Assembly (NCBI GenBank): GCA_002385735.1
Contig: DGEB01000008.1
Span: forward strand, 14,226 to 70,484
Length of the DNA stretch: 56,259 nt
Reading direction: 5' to 3'
Source of the DNA: Peptococcaceae bacterium UBA3937
GTDB lineage: Bacteria > Bacillota > Peptococcia > DRI-13 > DTU073
Part shown: positions 25,130-34,142 of the stretch, in pieces
Layout: each line of letters begins with the position of its first letter
Position numbering within the stretch: the first letter of the stretch is position 1
Made by a program: the position numbers and the translations under genes
Notes under the pieces: generated by a model
The model's database searches: none
What the model was told of the DNA's origin: nothing
The model's input: only the letters and a program-made list of their open reading frames with translations

Positions 25130-26113
25130 TTACTCCTCCGGCCTGGTGTCGGACCCAGGGGTCGACGCGGCATCAGACGCGGCAGCGGGCACACTGCCAG
25201 GGACGGCGCCGGGCGCGGCCTTTTCTTTTTCGGCCGTTTGGGCCTTCCAGGCCGCTTTGAGTGCTTCCACCACTTCGTAGGTGTTATTCTTCACATCGCC
25301 TAAGCTGACGTTGGGCTTAAAAAAGCCATGATAATCGCTGCCACAGGTATAAATCAGCCCCTGCTTTTGACAATAATCCAGATAGAAGTTCTCGTCTTCC
25401 TCTGTATGGTGACTGGTGAAGACCTCTAAGCCAACCAGACCCATCTCCACCAACTCACCGAGAATAGCCGTATCTCCTTTTTTTAGATTAACCGCCGGAT
25501 GGGCCAGAACGGCCACCCCGCCGCTTTCCTGAATAACGCTTAACACCTGCTCCGAGGACGGGATATACTGGGGGATATAATATTTTTTGCCCATACACAT
25601 ATAGTCACGGCAAAACTCAATAAGCCCCATTTCCATCTGCCGGTATTTTTTGATAATGGGATTATCCTTATTCCTTTCGTCCTCAAAAATCGCTTCGGCA
25701 TAATTCGAATACAACGGGGCGTTATGGGAGCACTGCGCCAGGACTTTTTCCTTTTCCAAATAAAAACCGCCTTCCCGCAGTACCGCGATCTGCCGGTCAA
25801 TCCTGCTCAAGCTATCCTCGGCCGCTTTGGCACACAAACCTTGGATCCCCGGATGAAGCGGATCGATGTAATAACCGAGAATGTGCAAAAATTTCCCTTT
25901 GTATTGGGAAAACAACTCACACCCGGGAATAACCTCCAACTTGTACCGCTGTCCCCACATCATGCCCGCTTCAACATTCTCCACAGAATCATGATCAGTG
26001 ATGGAAATCGTCTCTAACCCGGCTACAAGGGCCATCTCCACCAACTCGCGGGCCGAAAACTCCCCATCACTGCTGGCATTACTGTGAACATGCAAATCGA
26101 TTGCCATCTGCAT
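25130..26113 (-). CDS. PHP-domain phosphoesterase (TrpH/YciV-like)
   Basis: About 327 residues. The PHP metal-binding motifs are present: IDLHVHSNASSDG near the N-terminus, SITDHDS, HILGYYID, LAHPAVN and GSDYHG. Relatives hydrolyse 3',5'-nucleoside bisphosphates or short RNA ends. The ATG at 26113 follows GGGGG by 5 bases; the TTG at 26125 is less likely. The C-terminal 40 residues are Ala/Pro/Ser-rich and probably disordered. It precedes the HAD phosphatase gene in the same orientation with a 116-base gap. Confidence 0.8.
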   Translation of the reverse strand: MQMAIDLHVHSNASSDGEFSARELVEMALVAGLETISITDHDSVENVEAGMMWGQRYKLEVIPGCELFSQYKGKFLHILGYYIDPLHPGIQGLCAKAAEDSLSRIDRQIAVLREGGFYLEKEKVLAQCSHNAPLYSNYAEAIFEDERNKDNPIIKKYRQMEMGLIEFCRDYMCMGKKYYIPQYIPSSEQVLSVIQESGGVAVLAHPAVNLKKGDTAILGELVEMGLVGLEVFTSHHTEEDENFYLDYCQKQGLIYTCGSDYHGFFKPNVSLGDVKNNTYEVVEALKAAWKAQTAEKEKAAPGAVPGSVPAAASDAASTPGSDTRPEE

Positions 26114-26245
26114 CTTTACCCCCAATTTTGCTTAATACTGTAATTTCCACGCTTTTCTTTCTCTAACTAACCTTTTTCCTCCTTTACATCCTTCAATCCC
26201 TAATCATTAATCATGCAATTTTTATGCCGACAATTTCAGCCGCTT

Positions 26246-26280
26246 AATAAAAAAGCGAGGCAGCCTTAAACTGTCTCGCT
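26246..26280 (-). terminator. Intrinsic terminator after the 26.4 kb membrane protein gene
   Basis: AGCGAGGCAG (26254-26263) pairs with CTGTCTCGCT (26271-26280) with one G-T pair; on the minus strand a run of T follows (A run at 26248-26254). Confidence 0.8.
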
Positions 26281-26372
26281 ATAAAAGTCTAACTTTGGGG
26301 GGTCACCTCATACCCTCCCCCGGCTTCCTTTTTGTTCCATAGTCGTCAGAACGCCATCAGCCTCTTGAATTC

Positions 26373-26873
26373 CTATTTCGCGTCAGCATCCGCTTCTTTT
26401 TCGTCTTCCGGGGAAAAATCTAACGGGCTTTCGTCCCGGAAACTGTAAAAGAAAAAGGGAACGACAAAAGGAAAGACCACGCTGAGTACCGTATAAACCG
26501 CCATGTTATCCGGCCGGTATAAAGAATAAAGGCGATAATATCCAACCGCGTAAAGAACCAGCAGACACAAAAATACTAAGGTGTTTATTATATTGATATT
26601 ATGGAACAAAGCATAAACAAAAGGAGCCACCGGCAATACAATTTCCGCACGCGGAATTACATAATCGCTGATCCTGATTTCTTTAATGATTTTCCCCCAG
26701 ATATAGGCATTGACCACCGGAATAAAAGCCACCCAACGAGGAGTCACCCCAGCCTGATTCGCCATCCCGTAAAGGCCTACCGCCTGTAAAACATATAAAG
26801 CAAGGACCGCCAACAGCACAAGCAAATTTAGATAAATAAAGGTGGATAGCCCGATGGCCCATAAATTGTCCAC
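26373..26873 (-). CDS. Hypothetical small polytopic membrane protein
   Basis: A 166-residue protein with about four hydrophobic segments (near 12-35, 44-60, 80-115 and 125-145) and an acidic tail (SPEDEKEADADAK). The pattern GMANQAGVTPRWVAFIPVVNAYIWGKI resembles small membrane proteins in which helices pack around a conserved Pro-x-x-Asn, seen widely in Bacillota without known function. It is a single-gene unit bounded by a terminator downstream. Confidence 0.6.
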   Translation of the reverse strand: MDNLWAIGLSTFIYLNLLVLLAVLALYVLQAVGLYGMANQAGVTPRWVAFIPVVNAYIWGKIIKEIRISDYVIPRAEIVLPVAPFVYALFHNINIINTLVFLCLLVLYAVGYYRLYSLYRPDNMAVYTVLSVVFPFVVPFFFYSFRDESPLDFSPEDEKEADADAK

Positions 26874-26984
26874 CCCTTTTCACTCCCTTCCATAAAGACT
26901 TTATATCACTATATAGAATGGTAGTCGTAATTATGAATGCTTTGCCTTGTACCCCGCCATTGTAATTTCTGCCAATTCCCTGCG

Positions 26985-27035
26985 GGAAAAAACAGCCAAA
27001 AAAGTACGCCTTGGAGGGCGTACTCTTTTGGCTGT
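26985..27035 (-). terminator. Intrinsic terminator after the selenium/sulfur operon
   Basis: A long hairpin: ACAGCCAAAA plus AGTACGCC pairs with GGCGTACT plus TTTTGGCTGT around a 5-base loop (26992-27035), followed on the minus strand by six T. It closes the yedE-tusA-DUF3343 transcript. Confidence 0.88.
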
Positions 27036-27064
27036 ATCGATGTGGGCGTACCACGTCTTTGCCT

Positions 27065-27304
27065 TTATTCTTCTGCCTGATATTTGAGCACATAATCATC
27101 ATTTTCGATGGTATAAAGCTTCTCCACATCCTCGGTAATCAACATTTTTATTCCGCCATGGTAACGGAAAGCACACGCGATGCCACAACCGGAACTCAGC
27201 TTCCTGGGCACCGGTTTCAGCTCTCCCCGCACACCAAGCGACTCCAAATAACGATGGTATTTCAAGGCGCCTGATTGAGTGAAAAACAGGGCGATATATT
27301 GCAT
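27065..27304 (-). CDS. DUF3343 protein, putative Se/S carrier
   Basis: A 79-residue protein of the DUF3343 family. The segment SSGCGIACAFRYHG holds two Cys, which fits proposals that members carry sulfur or selenium. DUF3343 genes recur next to yedE, tusA and cysteine desulfurase genes in selenium-using anaerobes, the same company as here. The gene follows the TusA-like gene by 3 bases and is the last of the operon. Confidence 0.75.
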   Translation of the reverse strand: MQYIALFFTQSGALKYHRYLESLGVRGELKPVPRKLSSGCGIACAFRYHGGIKMLITEDVEKLYTIENDDYVLKYQAEE

Positions 27305-27307
27305 GGC

Positions 27308-27517
27308 TTATCGCCTTACTCTCAAAAGGAGGGCACCATCAGCTGTCTCCTCACCATCCACCTGGTAGCCCGACAGCTTGACAAAGCGCTCAATATTGTT
27401 CTTCGCGGTAACACTATCGACCAGGATATCCACTCCCTCCGGACTTTCGTTTAAGGCTTGCTGGGTGTCAATTACCGGCTGGGGACAAGCTAAACCTCTT
27501 ACGTCAATTTGCTTCAA
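27308..27517 (-). CDS. TusA/YedF-like sulfur (selenium) carrier protein
   Basis: A 69-residue protein of the TusA (SirA/YedF) fold. The motif DVRGLACPQPVI contains the acceptor Cys10 in the CPxP signature, and ILVDSVTAKNNI matches the family. Such proteins relay persulfide, or selenium when fused or linked to YedE. The start overlaps the end of the YedE gene by 14 bases, so transport and carrier functions are likely coupled. Confidence 0.88.
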   Translation of the reverse strand: MKQIDVRGLACPQPVIDTQQALNESPEGVDILVDSVTAKNNIERFVKLSGYQVDGEETADGALLLRVRR

Positions 27518-28604
27518 CCTTCATTTCTCCTTTCTTCTGTATCTTCACATTTTCAATATTAAGATATGCAATGACCAGGACAATGACCAATCCGATTACT
27601 ACAGCAATTTTCCCGTTCGCCGCAGGACCCGCGGCACTAGCGGCCAGACCAAAATTATGGGAAAACGCCGCCCCCACCAACATTCCTAATACGGCTATGG
27701 CCGAATCACTGCTACCTTCACCGGCCATGATTAATTGTCTTAAGGGACAGCCCCCCAAAAGAATGGAAGCCCAACCGACCAACGTCATCCCAAGGAAATT
27801 CCACAAACCATCATTATGGGCAATCGGCTGGTCCATAAAGCCCAATTGATATGTACCAACAGCTAAATTGCCAATAGTGACCGTAAGAAAGATCGCGATA
27901 AAGCCCCAGAGCAGATGACTGTCCTTAAACAGAATCAAGTCACGAATTCCACCAACCATACATAATCTTGTCTTTTGCGCAAAGATCCCCACCAGGAGCC
28001 CTGCCAACAAGGCAAGCCATACCGCGGCATGCATCGATCCCGGTCCTTCTGCACTGAAGAAGATAAAGGCAGGAGCCGCCAGGAGAAGCACCAACAAACC
28101 GATAATAATTAACGGGAAAGCAAGCCCTTCCAAGGCCGGTAAACTATAATTGCGTTTTAAACTGAATCCTTTCTTCAGGAAATAAATGCCGATCATAATT
28201 CCAAACACAAAACCGGCCAAGCCAAGCAAAGCATTAAGGTCACCGCCGCCTAAACGTAACACCATCCGTAAGGGGCACCCCAAAAACATTAAAGCCCCCA
28301 CCATCACAAAAAACCCTAACACAAAACGGGTCAGCGGGGAGGAACCGCCTTTGGAGCCAAATTCTTTACTGCCCAGCGCCATCAAAGCTGCACCCAGGAC
28401 AATCCCAATGATCTCCGGTCTTATGTACTGGGCCACGGCCGCTCGATGCAATCCTAGCGCTCCGGCAATATCCCGGATAAAGCAGGCAATACACATGCCC
28501 ATATTTTTCGGATTTCCTGACTGCACCAATAAAACAGCTAATACGCCTACCACAATGCCCGCCAAAATAATGCCTTTTTTCCCTTCAAAAAAACTTTTCG
28601 ACAT
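27504..28604 (-). CDS. yedE: YedE-family transporter, probable selenium uptake
   Basis: A 366-residue membrane protein with about ten hydrophobic segments. Two repeats each carry a Cys motif, FLGCPLRMVLRL and LGGCPLRQLI, plus MCIACFIRD near the N-terminus, typical of the YeeE/YedE sulfur-transport family. The selenium-linked YedE subtype is associated by genome context with TusA-like, DUF3343 and cysteine desulfurase genes, all present here. Transport of thiosulfate or another sulfur compound remains possible. It is the first gene of a three-gene minus-strand operon, divergent from the desulfurase. Confidence 0.82.
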   Translation of the reverse strand: MSKSFFEGKKGIILAGIVVGVLAVLLVQSGNPKNMGMCIACFIRDIAGALGLHRAAVAQYIRPEIIGIVLGAALMALGSKEFGSKGGSSPLTRFVLGFFVMVGALMFLGCPLRMVLRLGGGDLNALLGLAGFVFGIMIGIYFLKKGFSLKRNYSLPALEGLAFPLIIIGLLVLLLAAPAFIFFSAEGPGSMHAAVWLALLAGLLVGIFAQKTRLCMVGGIRDLILFKDSHLLWGFIAIFLTVTIGNLAVGTYQLGFMDQPIAHNDGLWNFLGMTLVGWASILLGGCPLRQLIMAGEGSSDSAIAVLGMLVGAAFSHNFGLAASAAGPAANGKIAVVIGLVIVLVIAYLNIENVKIQKKGEMKVEAN

Positions 28605-28762
28605 CGCTTAACCTCCCTTGTTGAATATTCGCAATATTTTTTACTTATTAATATTATAACAGATTTAACGAAATTGCTGGTTTTAGATTATCAATGATGA
28701 TAGGGATAAACTATTTTCTTTATCGATAAAACCAAACTATTCAGGATCTTTGCGCTATCCCC

Positions 28763-28791
28763 TTATCAAGATTATCGGCATAAGATATAAT
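28763..28791 (+). promoter_or_regulatory. Promoter of the cysteine desulfurase-family gene
   Basis: TTATCA (4 of 6) and a perfect TATAAT lie 17 bases apart. Transcription would begin near 28798, 16 bases before the ATG at 28814. The opposite strand has TATAAT near 28659, likely for yedE, without a good -35 box. Confidence 0.6.
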
Positions 28792-28813
28792 TGGATTGGG
28801 GGTGAAGACACCG

Positions 28814-29965
28814 ATGACCGATTACTATTTTGATAATGCGGCCACATCTTATCCGAAGCCAACGGAAGTAATTGAACAGATTAATCATTTTCTGGTCAAT
28901 GTAGGCACCAATATCAACCGGGGCTTATATGCCAGTTCATACACGGCGGCAGATACCGTGCTGGAAACCAGAGAACTGCTGTGCACCTTTTTTCGTTTCA
29001 ATAACCCTGACAACGTCATCTTCACCAAAAACATCACCGAAAGCTTAAATGTGGTCATGAAAGGGCTTTTGCAACCGGGGGACCACGTCCTGATCTCTTC
29101 CCTGGAACACAATGCGGTAATGAGACCTCTTCATTCGCTCCAAAGCAAAGGGGTAGCTTATTCCGTTGTCCCTTGCACCCCGGAAGGAGACCTGGACCTG
29201 CTGTCCCTGCCCATTCTGGTGCAGACCAATACGAAAGCCGTGATCATGACTCATGCTTCCAATGTTTCCGGAACCATCCTCCCTTTGGAAAAAGTCGGTC
29301 GGTTTTGCCGTGAAAATAAGCTTTTCTTCATCATCGACACCGCTCAAACAGCCGGTTTCTTAAAACTCGACTTTGAGGAATTAGGCGCGGACGCCCTGAC
29401 CTTTACGGGGCATAAAGGATTAATGGGCCCTATGGGGATCGGGGGTTTTCTGGTGACCGACCAACTTGCCGCCAAACTATCTTCTTTAATTGAAGGCGGC
29501 ACCGGCAGCTTTTCCGATGAAATAGTCCATCCTTCCCACCTGCCGGACAAATTCGAAGCTGGAACCATGAATATCCCGGGGATTTACGGTTTAAACGCCG
29601 CCCTGAAGTATTTAGGGAAAAAGGGGATTCCGTACATCCGTGAATTTGAGCTCGACCTGACCCAACGCTTCATCGAGGGCGTCAAAAACATCGAGGGCAT
29701 TGCCATAATCGGTTACGATACCATTGAAAACCGGGCCCCCATTGTTTCGCTGGATTTTCCGGACAGGGACAATGCGGAGATCGCCTTCCGGCTGGCCAAA
29801 GAATACCAAATCTTAACCCGATGCGGAATCCATTGCTCCCCCTTGGCTCACCAAACACTGGGTACTTTCCCCCAGGGCACGGTTCGCTTCAGTTTCAGCC
29901 ATTTTAACCGGAAAGAAGAAATCGATTATGCCCTCTGGGCGATCAATAAAATCCTCAATGAATAA
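28814..29965 (+). CDS. Class V aminotransferase, cysteine desulfurase/selenocysteine lyase type
   Basis: A 383-residue PLP enzyme. The PLP lysine is Lys201 in FTGHKGLMGP; SLEHNAV and MTHASNVSG are standard. The catalytic Cys region is CGIHCSPLAHQ followed by GTVRFSFSHFN. It matches the subgroup of cysteine desulfurases linked by context to selenium-dependent hydroxylases and YedE/DUF3343 genes. It should mobilise sulfur from cysteine, or selenium from selenocysteine. The ATG at 28814 is preferred over the TTG at 28796 because the mapped promoter would place the transcript start at about 28798; GGGGGTGAAG serves as ribosome binding site. Confidence 0.85.
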   Translation: MTDYYFDNAATSYPKPTEVIEQINHFLVNVGTNINRGLYASSYTAADTVLETRELLCTFFRFNNPDNVIFTKNITESLNVVMKGLLQPGDHVLISSLEHNAVMRPLHSLQSKGVAYSVVPCTPEGDLDLLSLPILVQTNTKAVIMTHASNVSGTILPLEKVGRFCRENKLFFIIDTAQTAGFLKLDFEELGADALTFTGHKGLMGPMGIGGFLVTDQLAAKLSSLIEGGTGSFSDEIVHPSHLPDKFEAGTMNIPGIYGLNAALKYLGKKGIPYIREFELDLTQRFIEGVKNIEGIAIIGYDTIENRAPIVSLDFPDRDNAEIAFRLAKEYQILTRCGIHCSPLAHQTLGTFPQGTVRFSFSHFNRKEEIDYALWAINKILNE

Positions 29966-29983
29966 TCCGTAAAACATAATAAT

Positions 29984-30343
29984 TCATTTCAAACGACCAT
30001 GAACCGCCAACCAGATACAGGGCGGTTCTTTTGATGTCCAATCTACCCTGTGCCGTTCATGAGCGGGGATGAAGAGCCAATCCCCGGCTTTCAGCCCCAC
30101 CATGCGCCCGTCAGGGTACGCCAGGCGCGCCTCGCCCTGGATGAGGACCACCCATTCGTCCCTTTCCTGGTCATACCAGAAATCCTGAGGCGAAGCTTGT
30201 CCGGTGGAAATAATCCGTTCGATCAACACCCCATGGTCGGGAAGGAGGGCTTCCATATGCTCCTCCCTTATTTCTTCCCCGGCACCCAGGGCCGCCGCTA
30301 GTTCCGGCGGCAGCTCAAAAAGATTCTGCCGGTGGCTTGCCAT
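29984..30343 (-). CDS. Single-domain cupin protein
   Basis: A 119-residue protein. The cupin barrel is seen in DEWVVLIQGEARLAYPDG (motif 1, with atypical Glu-Trp spacing) and AGDWLFIPAHERHRV (motif 2 with metal-binding His). The family is functionally diverse and no substrate can be named. It lies convergent to the desulfurase gene (18 bases apart) and 63 bases upstream of the TtcA-like gene on the same strand. Confidence 0.75.
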   Translation of the reverse strand: MASHRQNLFELPPELAAALGAGEEIREEHMEALLPDHGVLIERIISTGQASPQDFWYDQERDEWVVLIQGEARLAYPDGRMVGLKAGDWLFIPAHERHRVDWTSKEPPCIWLAVHGRLK

Positions 30344-30406
30344 CTTCTTGCACCCCCTCTTTGCCTGGCCTGTTTTATAATGCTGTGCTGTCCCCTTTGG
30401 AGAGCT

Positions 30407-31222
30407 TTAGTCCGGCGTATCAAGGTCGTCCGGGTCTTTGCCGTACCAGAACCGAAAGCTTTTCCGCCGGATTTCTTCTTTGGTCAATTCCCGGGGCCAA
30501 AACTGCATGGGACGCCCTTCCCGCATCGCCACCGCCAAATAAGTAAAGACATGAGGGTTTTTCTTTTGCAAATCCCGGATCAACTGTTTGATCTCTGCTC
30601 TTTTCGTATACCCATCGAGCGAACAGGGACTGGGCACCGGTTGAATCCCCCTTTTTTTGATGAAGCTTCTGATCTCGCTTTCCCGCAAGTAAACCAAGGG
30701 CCTGATCACGGTGATCCCCGTCCTCTCCAGGTACGTTTTGGGGAGAAAGGTGGTTAGCTGGCCCGAATATAAAATGCTCATCAAAAAGGTTTCGACCGCA
30801 TCATCATAATGATGGGCAAAGGCCACTTTGTTAAAGCCATGACTTTGGGCATAATTGTGCATAACGGCGCGGCGAAAATAAGCGCATCTGGCGCAGGGGG
30901 TTTGCTCAGGATGATGAAGGATATCATCAGCCAATTCCACCCGTTGAACTTGATAGGGAACTTGTAACCGCTCGCAAAGCTCTTCCAGCGGCCGCCAGTC
31001 CATTTCTTCCGGCTTTTTAAAGCCTAAGTCTACCGTCATTGCTTCCAACTGCACAGGAAAGGAGAGATGCCGCGTAAAAACGGTCAGGGCGTATAACAAA
31101 AAAATGCTGTCCTTTCCACCGGAAAGCCCTACTAACACCTTATCCCCTTTTTCCAAAAGATCAAATTCAATCACGGCCCGCTGTACGGCCTTAATCATCC
31201 TTTTTGGTAAAGCGATGCGCAT
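30407..31222 (-). CDS. TtcA-like tRNA 2-thiolation enzyme (PP-loop ATPase)
   Basis: A 271-residue PP-loop protein of the TtcA/TtuA family. The ATP-binding motif SGGKDS is at 34-39. Cys110 and Cys113 (CARC) and Cys200 (PSPCSLDG) match the three cysteines that hold the iron-sulfur cluster in TtcA, which 2-thiolates cytidine 32 of tRNA. Sulfur could come from the nearby desulfurase, but that is only inferred from distance. ATG at 31222 follows GGAGAAGGAAG. Confidence 0.85.
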   Translation of the reverse strand: MRIALPKRMIKAVQRAVIEFDLLEKGDKVLVGLSGGKDSIFLLYALTVFTRHLSFPVQLEAMTVDLGFKKPEEMDWRPLEELCERLQVPYQVQRVELADDILHHPEQTPCARCAYFRRAVMHNYAQSHGFNKVAFAHHYDDAVETFLMSILYSGQLTTFLPKTYLERTGITVIRPLVYLRESEIRSFIKKRGIQPVPSPCSLDGYTKRAEIKQLIRDLQKKNPHVFTYLAVAMREGRPMQFWPRELTKEEIRRKSFRFWYGKDPDDLDTPD

Positions 31223-31275
31223 CCTTCTTCTTCCTTCTCCTTTAGCGAAAAATGTTTTCTTATGCTTCCTTTATG

Positions 31276-32667
31276 TTAAAAGGCCAACCGCCAACCGGGC
31301 GGATAGTGGTTTTTCAAATAATCACCGGTCTGTTTCGCCCAGCCCAATGGAAATTCCTCCAAACAAACCAGGGTCCAGCCTTTTTCCCCTTCCCGCAGCA
31401 AGGTTTCCCCTTTTAAATACTTCTCCACTTCCGGCTCGGCAAGGGAAAAACTGATTGCCCGCCGGACATCACTCTTTTTTAAACCCATCGCCAGGGCTTG
31501 GGACGGGGTAAAACGCCCTTTTTCCAAAGCGCCCACAAACCAGCCGTGCCGGACGACCTTTAAGCCCGCTAGGGAAGGAAGACCCGTGGGCAGGCGGTAT
31601 AAATACTGCCCTTGTAACCGAAATGCTCCTTCCAACGGCCTAAGCAGACTGTCCTCCATAAAAGCGATTAATGCTTCCGGTGGCTGGGTGCCTCCCGCTT
31701 CCGGCAGAGCAGCTTCCCCCTGCTCCGGCGGCAAAGTCGCCCCTGGCTCATCTCCGCTTCCTTGCTTTTTCCGTTCCAGCAAGGCCAAAAAGTGCCCTTC
31801 GCCCTGCACTTTATGGGGCCACAGGCGGCGGGTCCGCTCCATAGCCGCTCCGCCCACCGGAAAACCCCGGGCCCAGCCATCAGCCAGTGGTAAATCGTCC
31901 CCTAAGGCAAAATCGGGATGCTGCGCTAAAAAGGCGGCAATTACCTCCTCATTTTCTCTTAAAGAGAAGGTGCAGGTCGAATAAATGAGGCGCCCACCCG
32001 GTTTCAGCATTACGGCCGCCTGCGCCAGGATCTCCTTTTGCCAGGCGGAACAAAGCTCACTGTTATACGTGCTCCAGTTCTTAATAGCGCGCTGGTCCTT
32101 GCGGAACATGCCTTCCCCGGAACAGGGGGCATCGACCAGAATTTTATCAAAAAAAGCCGGGAAAACCTGGGCCAGCCGGGACGGTTCCTCGTTGGTAACC
32201 ACGGCATTGGTTACGCCCCAGTGCTCCAGATTCCAGACCAGTGCTTTCACCCGCTCCGCGTTATGATCATTACTCACCAGCAGCCCTTTTCCCTGTAAGA
32301 AAGCTGCAAGCTGAGTAGATTTTCCGCCCGGCGCGGCACAAAGATCCAGCACTTTATCCCCCGCTTCGATCCCTAAGCACGCCGCCGGGCTCATGGCGCT
32401 CGGCTCCTGCAGATAATATAGGCCGGCCTGGTAATAAGGATGCTTGGCCGGTCGAGCATCGCCCAGCAGATAAAACCCATCCTTCGTCCACGGGACCGGC
32501 TTCAGTTGAAAATCCGTTCTTGCCAAAAAATCCGCGGGCGAAATTTTGAGACTGTTCACCCGCAGTCCCTGGTAAGGAACTTCCCCGGTCCAGGCAGCGA
32601 GAAACTGCTCCCACTCGTCGGGTAGTAACGCCTTGATTTCGGCCACAAATTTTGCAGGTAAAGCCAT
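31276..32667 (-). CDS. rsmF: RsmB/RsmF-family rRNA (cytosine-C5) methyltransferase
   Basis: About 463 residues. The SAM-binding motif LCAAPGGKSTQLAA and the two catalytic cysteines (VDAPCSGEGMF and YSTCTFSLRENEEV) define a Nol1/Nop2/Sun m5C methyltransferase. The long C-terminal part after residue 290 matches the RsmF-type PUA-like extension. The start is ATG at 32667 or one of two GTG codons up to 32679; GGAAG lies upstream of all three. It is followed by the TtcA-like gene, giving a small RNA-modification group. Confidence 0.85.
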   Translation of the reverse strand: MALPAKFVAEIKALLPDEWEQFLAAWTGEVPYQGLRVNSLKISPADFLARTDFQLKPVPWTKDGFYLLGDARPAKHPYYQAGLYYLQEPSAMSPAACLGIEAGDKVLDLCAAPGGKSTQLAAFLQGKGLLVSNDHNAERVKALVWNLEHWGVTNAVVTNEEPSRLAQVFPAFFDKILVDAPCSGEGMFRKDQRAIKNWSTYNSELCSAWQKEILAQAAVMLKPGGRLIYSTCTFSLRENEEVIAAFLAQHPDFALGDDLPLADGWARGFPVGGAAMERTRRLWPHKVQGEGHFLALLERKKQGSGDEPGATLPPEQGEAALPEAGGTQPPEALIAFMEDSLLRPLEGAFRLQGQYLYRLPTGLPSLAGLKVVRHGWFVGALEKGRFTPSQALAMGLKKSDVRRAISFSLAEPEVEKYLKGETLLREGEKGWTLVCLEEFPLGWAKQTGDYLKNHYPPGWRLAF

Positions 32668-32730
32668 TTGCCACACCACACTTCCAATAAAATTAGCATT
32701 AAGCTATATTCATCGGACCGCATATCTCCA

Positions 32731-33405
32731 TTAATCGGAGGGCGCGTCCTCCGGAACGTGTGTTTTCCGTACGGCCGGCAAAGCCTCACAACGACAAATC
32801 GGGTAACCCTGCGCGGCAAACTTGCTTTCATATTCCGTCCGCACATTGCCGGTAAAACCGGAATGGTGCAGATCATAAGTAATCCGGCGGAGGGAATACC
32901 CGGCCTCCACAAATTGGAGCAGGGAGTATTCGAAAAAGTCCACATTGTCCGTTTTGAAGTGAATTTCCCCCCGGGGACTTAAGAGTTTATTATATATATT
33001 CAGAAAAAAGGGGCTGGTCAAGCGCCTTTTGGCATGGCGCTTTTTGGGCCAGGGATCGCTGAAATTGAGGTATAGCCGGTCGATTTCTTCCGGGGCAAAA
33101 TACTGTTCCAAAACCGAACCGTCGATATTCAAAAAGCGCAAATTGGGCAAACCATGATAATCCAACTTCATCGCTTTGACCATCACCGCCGAAATCCGGT
33201 CGATCCCAATAAAATTAATCTTGGGATAAAGCGTCGCCATGGTCGTGATAAATCTCCCCTTGCCCATTCCCAACTCCACATGCAGAGGGTTGCTGTTGCC
33301 AAAATACGCCTCCCACTTGCCCCGCAGTAGCTCCGGCTCCTCAATTATAAGCCCGGGCATCTCTTCAATTTTTTGCTTGGCCGCACGCGTATTGCGTAAA
33401 CGCAT
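32731..33405 (-). CDS. trmB: tRNA (guanine-N7-)-methyltransferase TrmB
   Basis: A 224-residue SAM methyltransferase. The motifs VELGMGKGRFITTMA, NFIGIDRISAVMVKA, LYLNFSDPWPKKRHAKRRL and HFKTDNVDFFEYSL are diagnostic of TrmB, which methylates guanosine 46 of tRNA. AAGGAGG precedes the ATG. It lies upstream of the RsmF-like gene in the same orientation (63-base gap). Confidence 0.93.
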   Translation of the reverse strand: MRLRNTRAAKQKIEEMPGLIIEEPELLRGKWEAYFGNSNPLHVELGMGKGRFITTMATLYPKINFIGIDRISAVMVKAMKLDYHGLPNLRFLNIDGSVLEQYFAPEEIDRLYLNFSDPWPKKRHAKRRLTSPFFLNIYNKLLSPRGEIHFKTDNVDFFEYSLLQFVEAGYSLRRITYDLHHSGFTGNVRTEYESKFAAQGYPICRCEALPAVRKTHVPEDAPSD

Positions 33406-33547
33406 TTTTTCCGCTTCCTCCTTGTGTCTGACCTACCACGGGCTAAGCCCTCGAGCTTGACCCACTATGGTTGTGATTACTCACAAGTAGATATTAAAGT
33501 TTTTTGGCTCCCTTGGCAAGAGGTAACCGGAAGATTAAGTCCCTTGT

Positions 33548-33952
33548 TTACACGAGCAACCGATCCAGGACCTTATGAATTCTTTCAAAAATCAAGCCGG
33601 CAACGAACCAGACCGGGAAGTAATCAAGCCGGATCAAGCCGGTAATATGGTAGGGAGTGGCATCCCGGTAATCCCAGGGGCATGCTCCTAAAATGCTGCG
33701 TAACAGCCAGCCGCTCAAATATTCAATCGCCAGGATTAAAACAGCATAAATGAAACCCCGCACATACCATGGACGTTCCGCAATGCTGTCATGAACGCGC
33801 TCTAAAAAAACAGCGAGCCCATAAATGGGGAACATCCATAAGTAGGTGCTGCTTGACAGCATAAGGTCCCCTTTCATTAATGAACCTAAACCTGTCCAAA
33901 ATACTTCCATGGTCCAGCCGATTAACCCGTAGATCAAAAAACGCTTTTCCAT
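33548..33952 (-). CDS. Small CmpB/DUF1113-type membrane protein
   Basis: A 134-residue protein with about four hydrophobic segments. The N-terminal FLIYGLIGWTMEVFWTGLGS and the motif GACPWDYRD match the PF06541-type proteins annotated as putative ABC transporter permease, though no ABC partner is nearby and true transport has not been shown for the group. It lies 142 bases upstream of trmB. The gap shows no clear terminator. Confidence 0.65.
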   Translation of the reverse strand: MEKRFLIYGLIGWTMEVFWTGLGSLMKGDLMLSSSTYLWMFPIYGLAVFLERVHDSIAERPWYVRGFIYAVLILAIEYLSGWLLRSILGACPWDYRDATPYHITGLIRLDYFPVWFVAGLIFERIHKVLDRLLV

Positions 33953-34025
33953 AAAATTAGTTTTAGTAATTTTTAAAAAAATATTTACCTAAAAAAAATG
34001 TTTTCTTAAATTTGGTTAAAATTAA

Positions 34026-34054
34026 TTGAAAAATTTTTTTATTCAGTGTATAAT
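34026..34054 (+). promoter_or_regulatory. Strong sigma-A promoter of the zinc-ribbon protein gene
   Basis: TTGAAA (5 of 6) and a perfect TATAAT are 17 bases apart inside a very AT-rich stretch (33955-34060). Transcription should start near 34061. Confidence 0.8.
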
Positions 34055-34061
34055 AATTTTA

Positions 34062-34142
34062 ACAGAAGCCTGCTAATTGATTGAAAGAGTGGGTTAGATT
34101 AGATGAATCGATCAACTAAGCAGGAAATCTAACTCAGGAGGT
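34062..34142 (+). ncRNA. Structured 5' leader of the zinc-ribbon gene
   Basis: Two competing pairings are visible. CCTGCT (34069-34074) with AGCAGG (34119-34124), extended by TTGAT with ATCAA, would leave the ribosome binding site free. GTTAGATT (34093-34100) with AATCTAAC (34126-34133) forms instead right before AGGAGG. This is a possible regulatory leader, for example temperature- or ligand-sensing; it matches no riboswitch class known to me. Confidence 0.45.

Noticed and set aside
33406..33547. Possible RNA gene between trmB and the CmpB-like gene
   Set aside because: Only short complementary pieces are present; no tRNA-like cloverleaf or promoter was seen.
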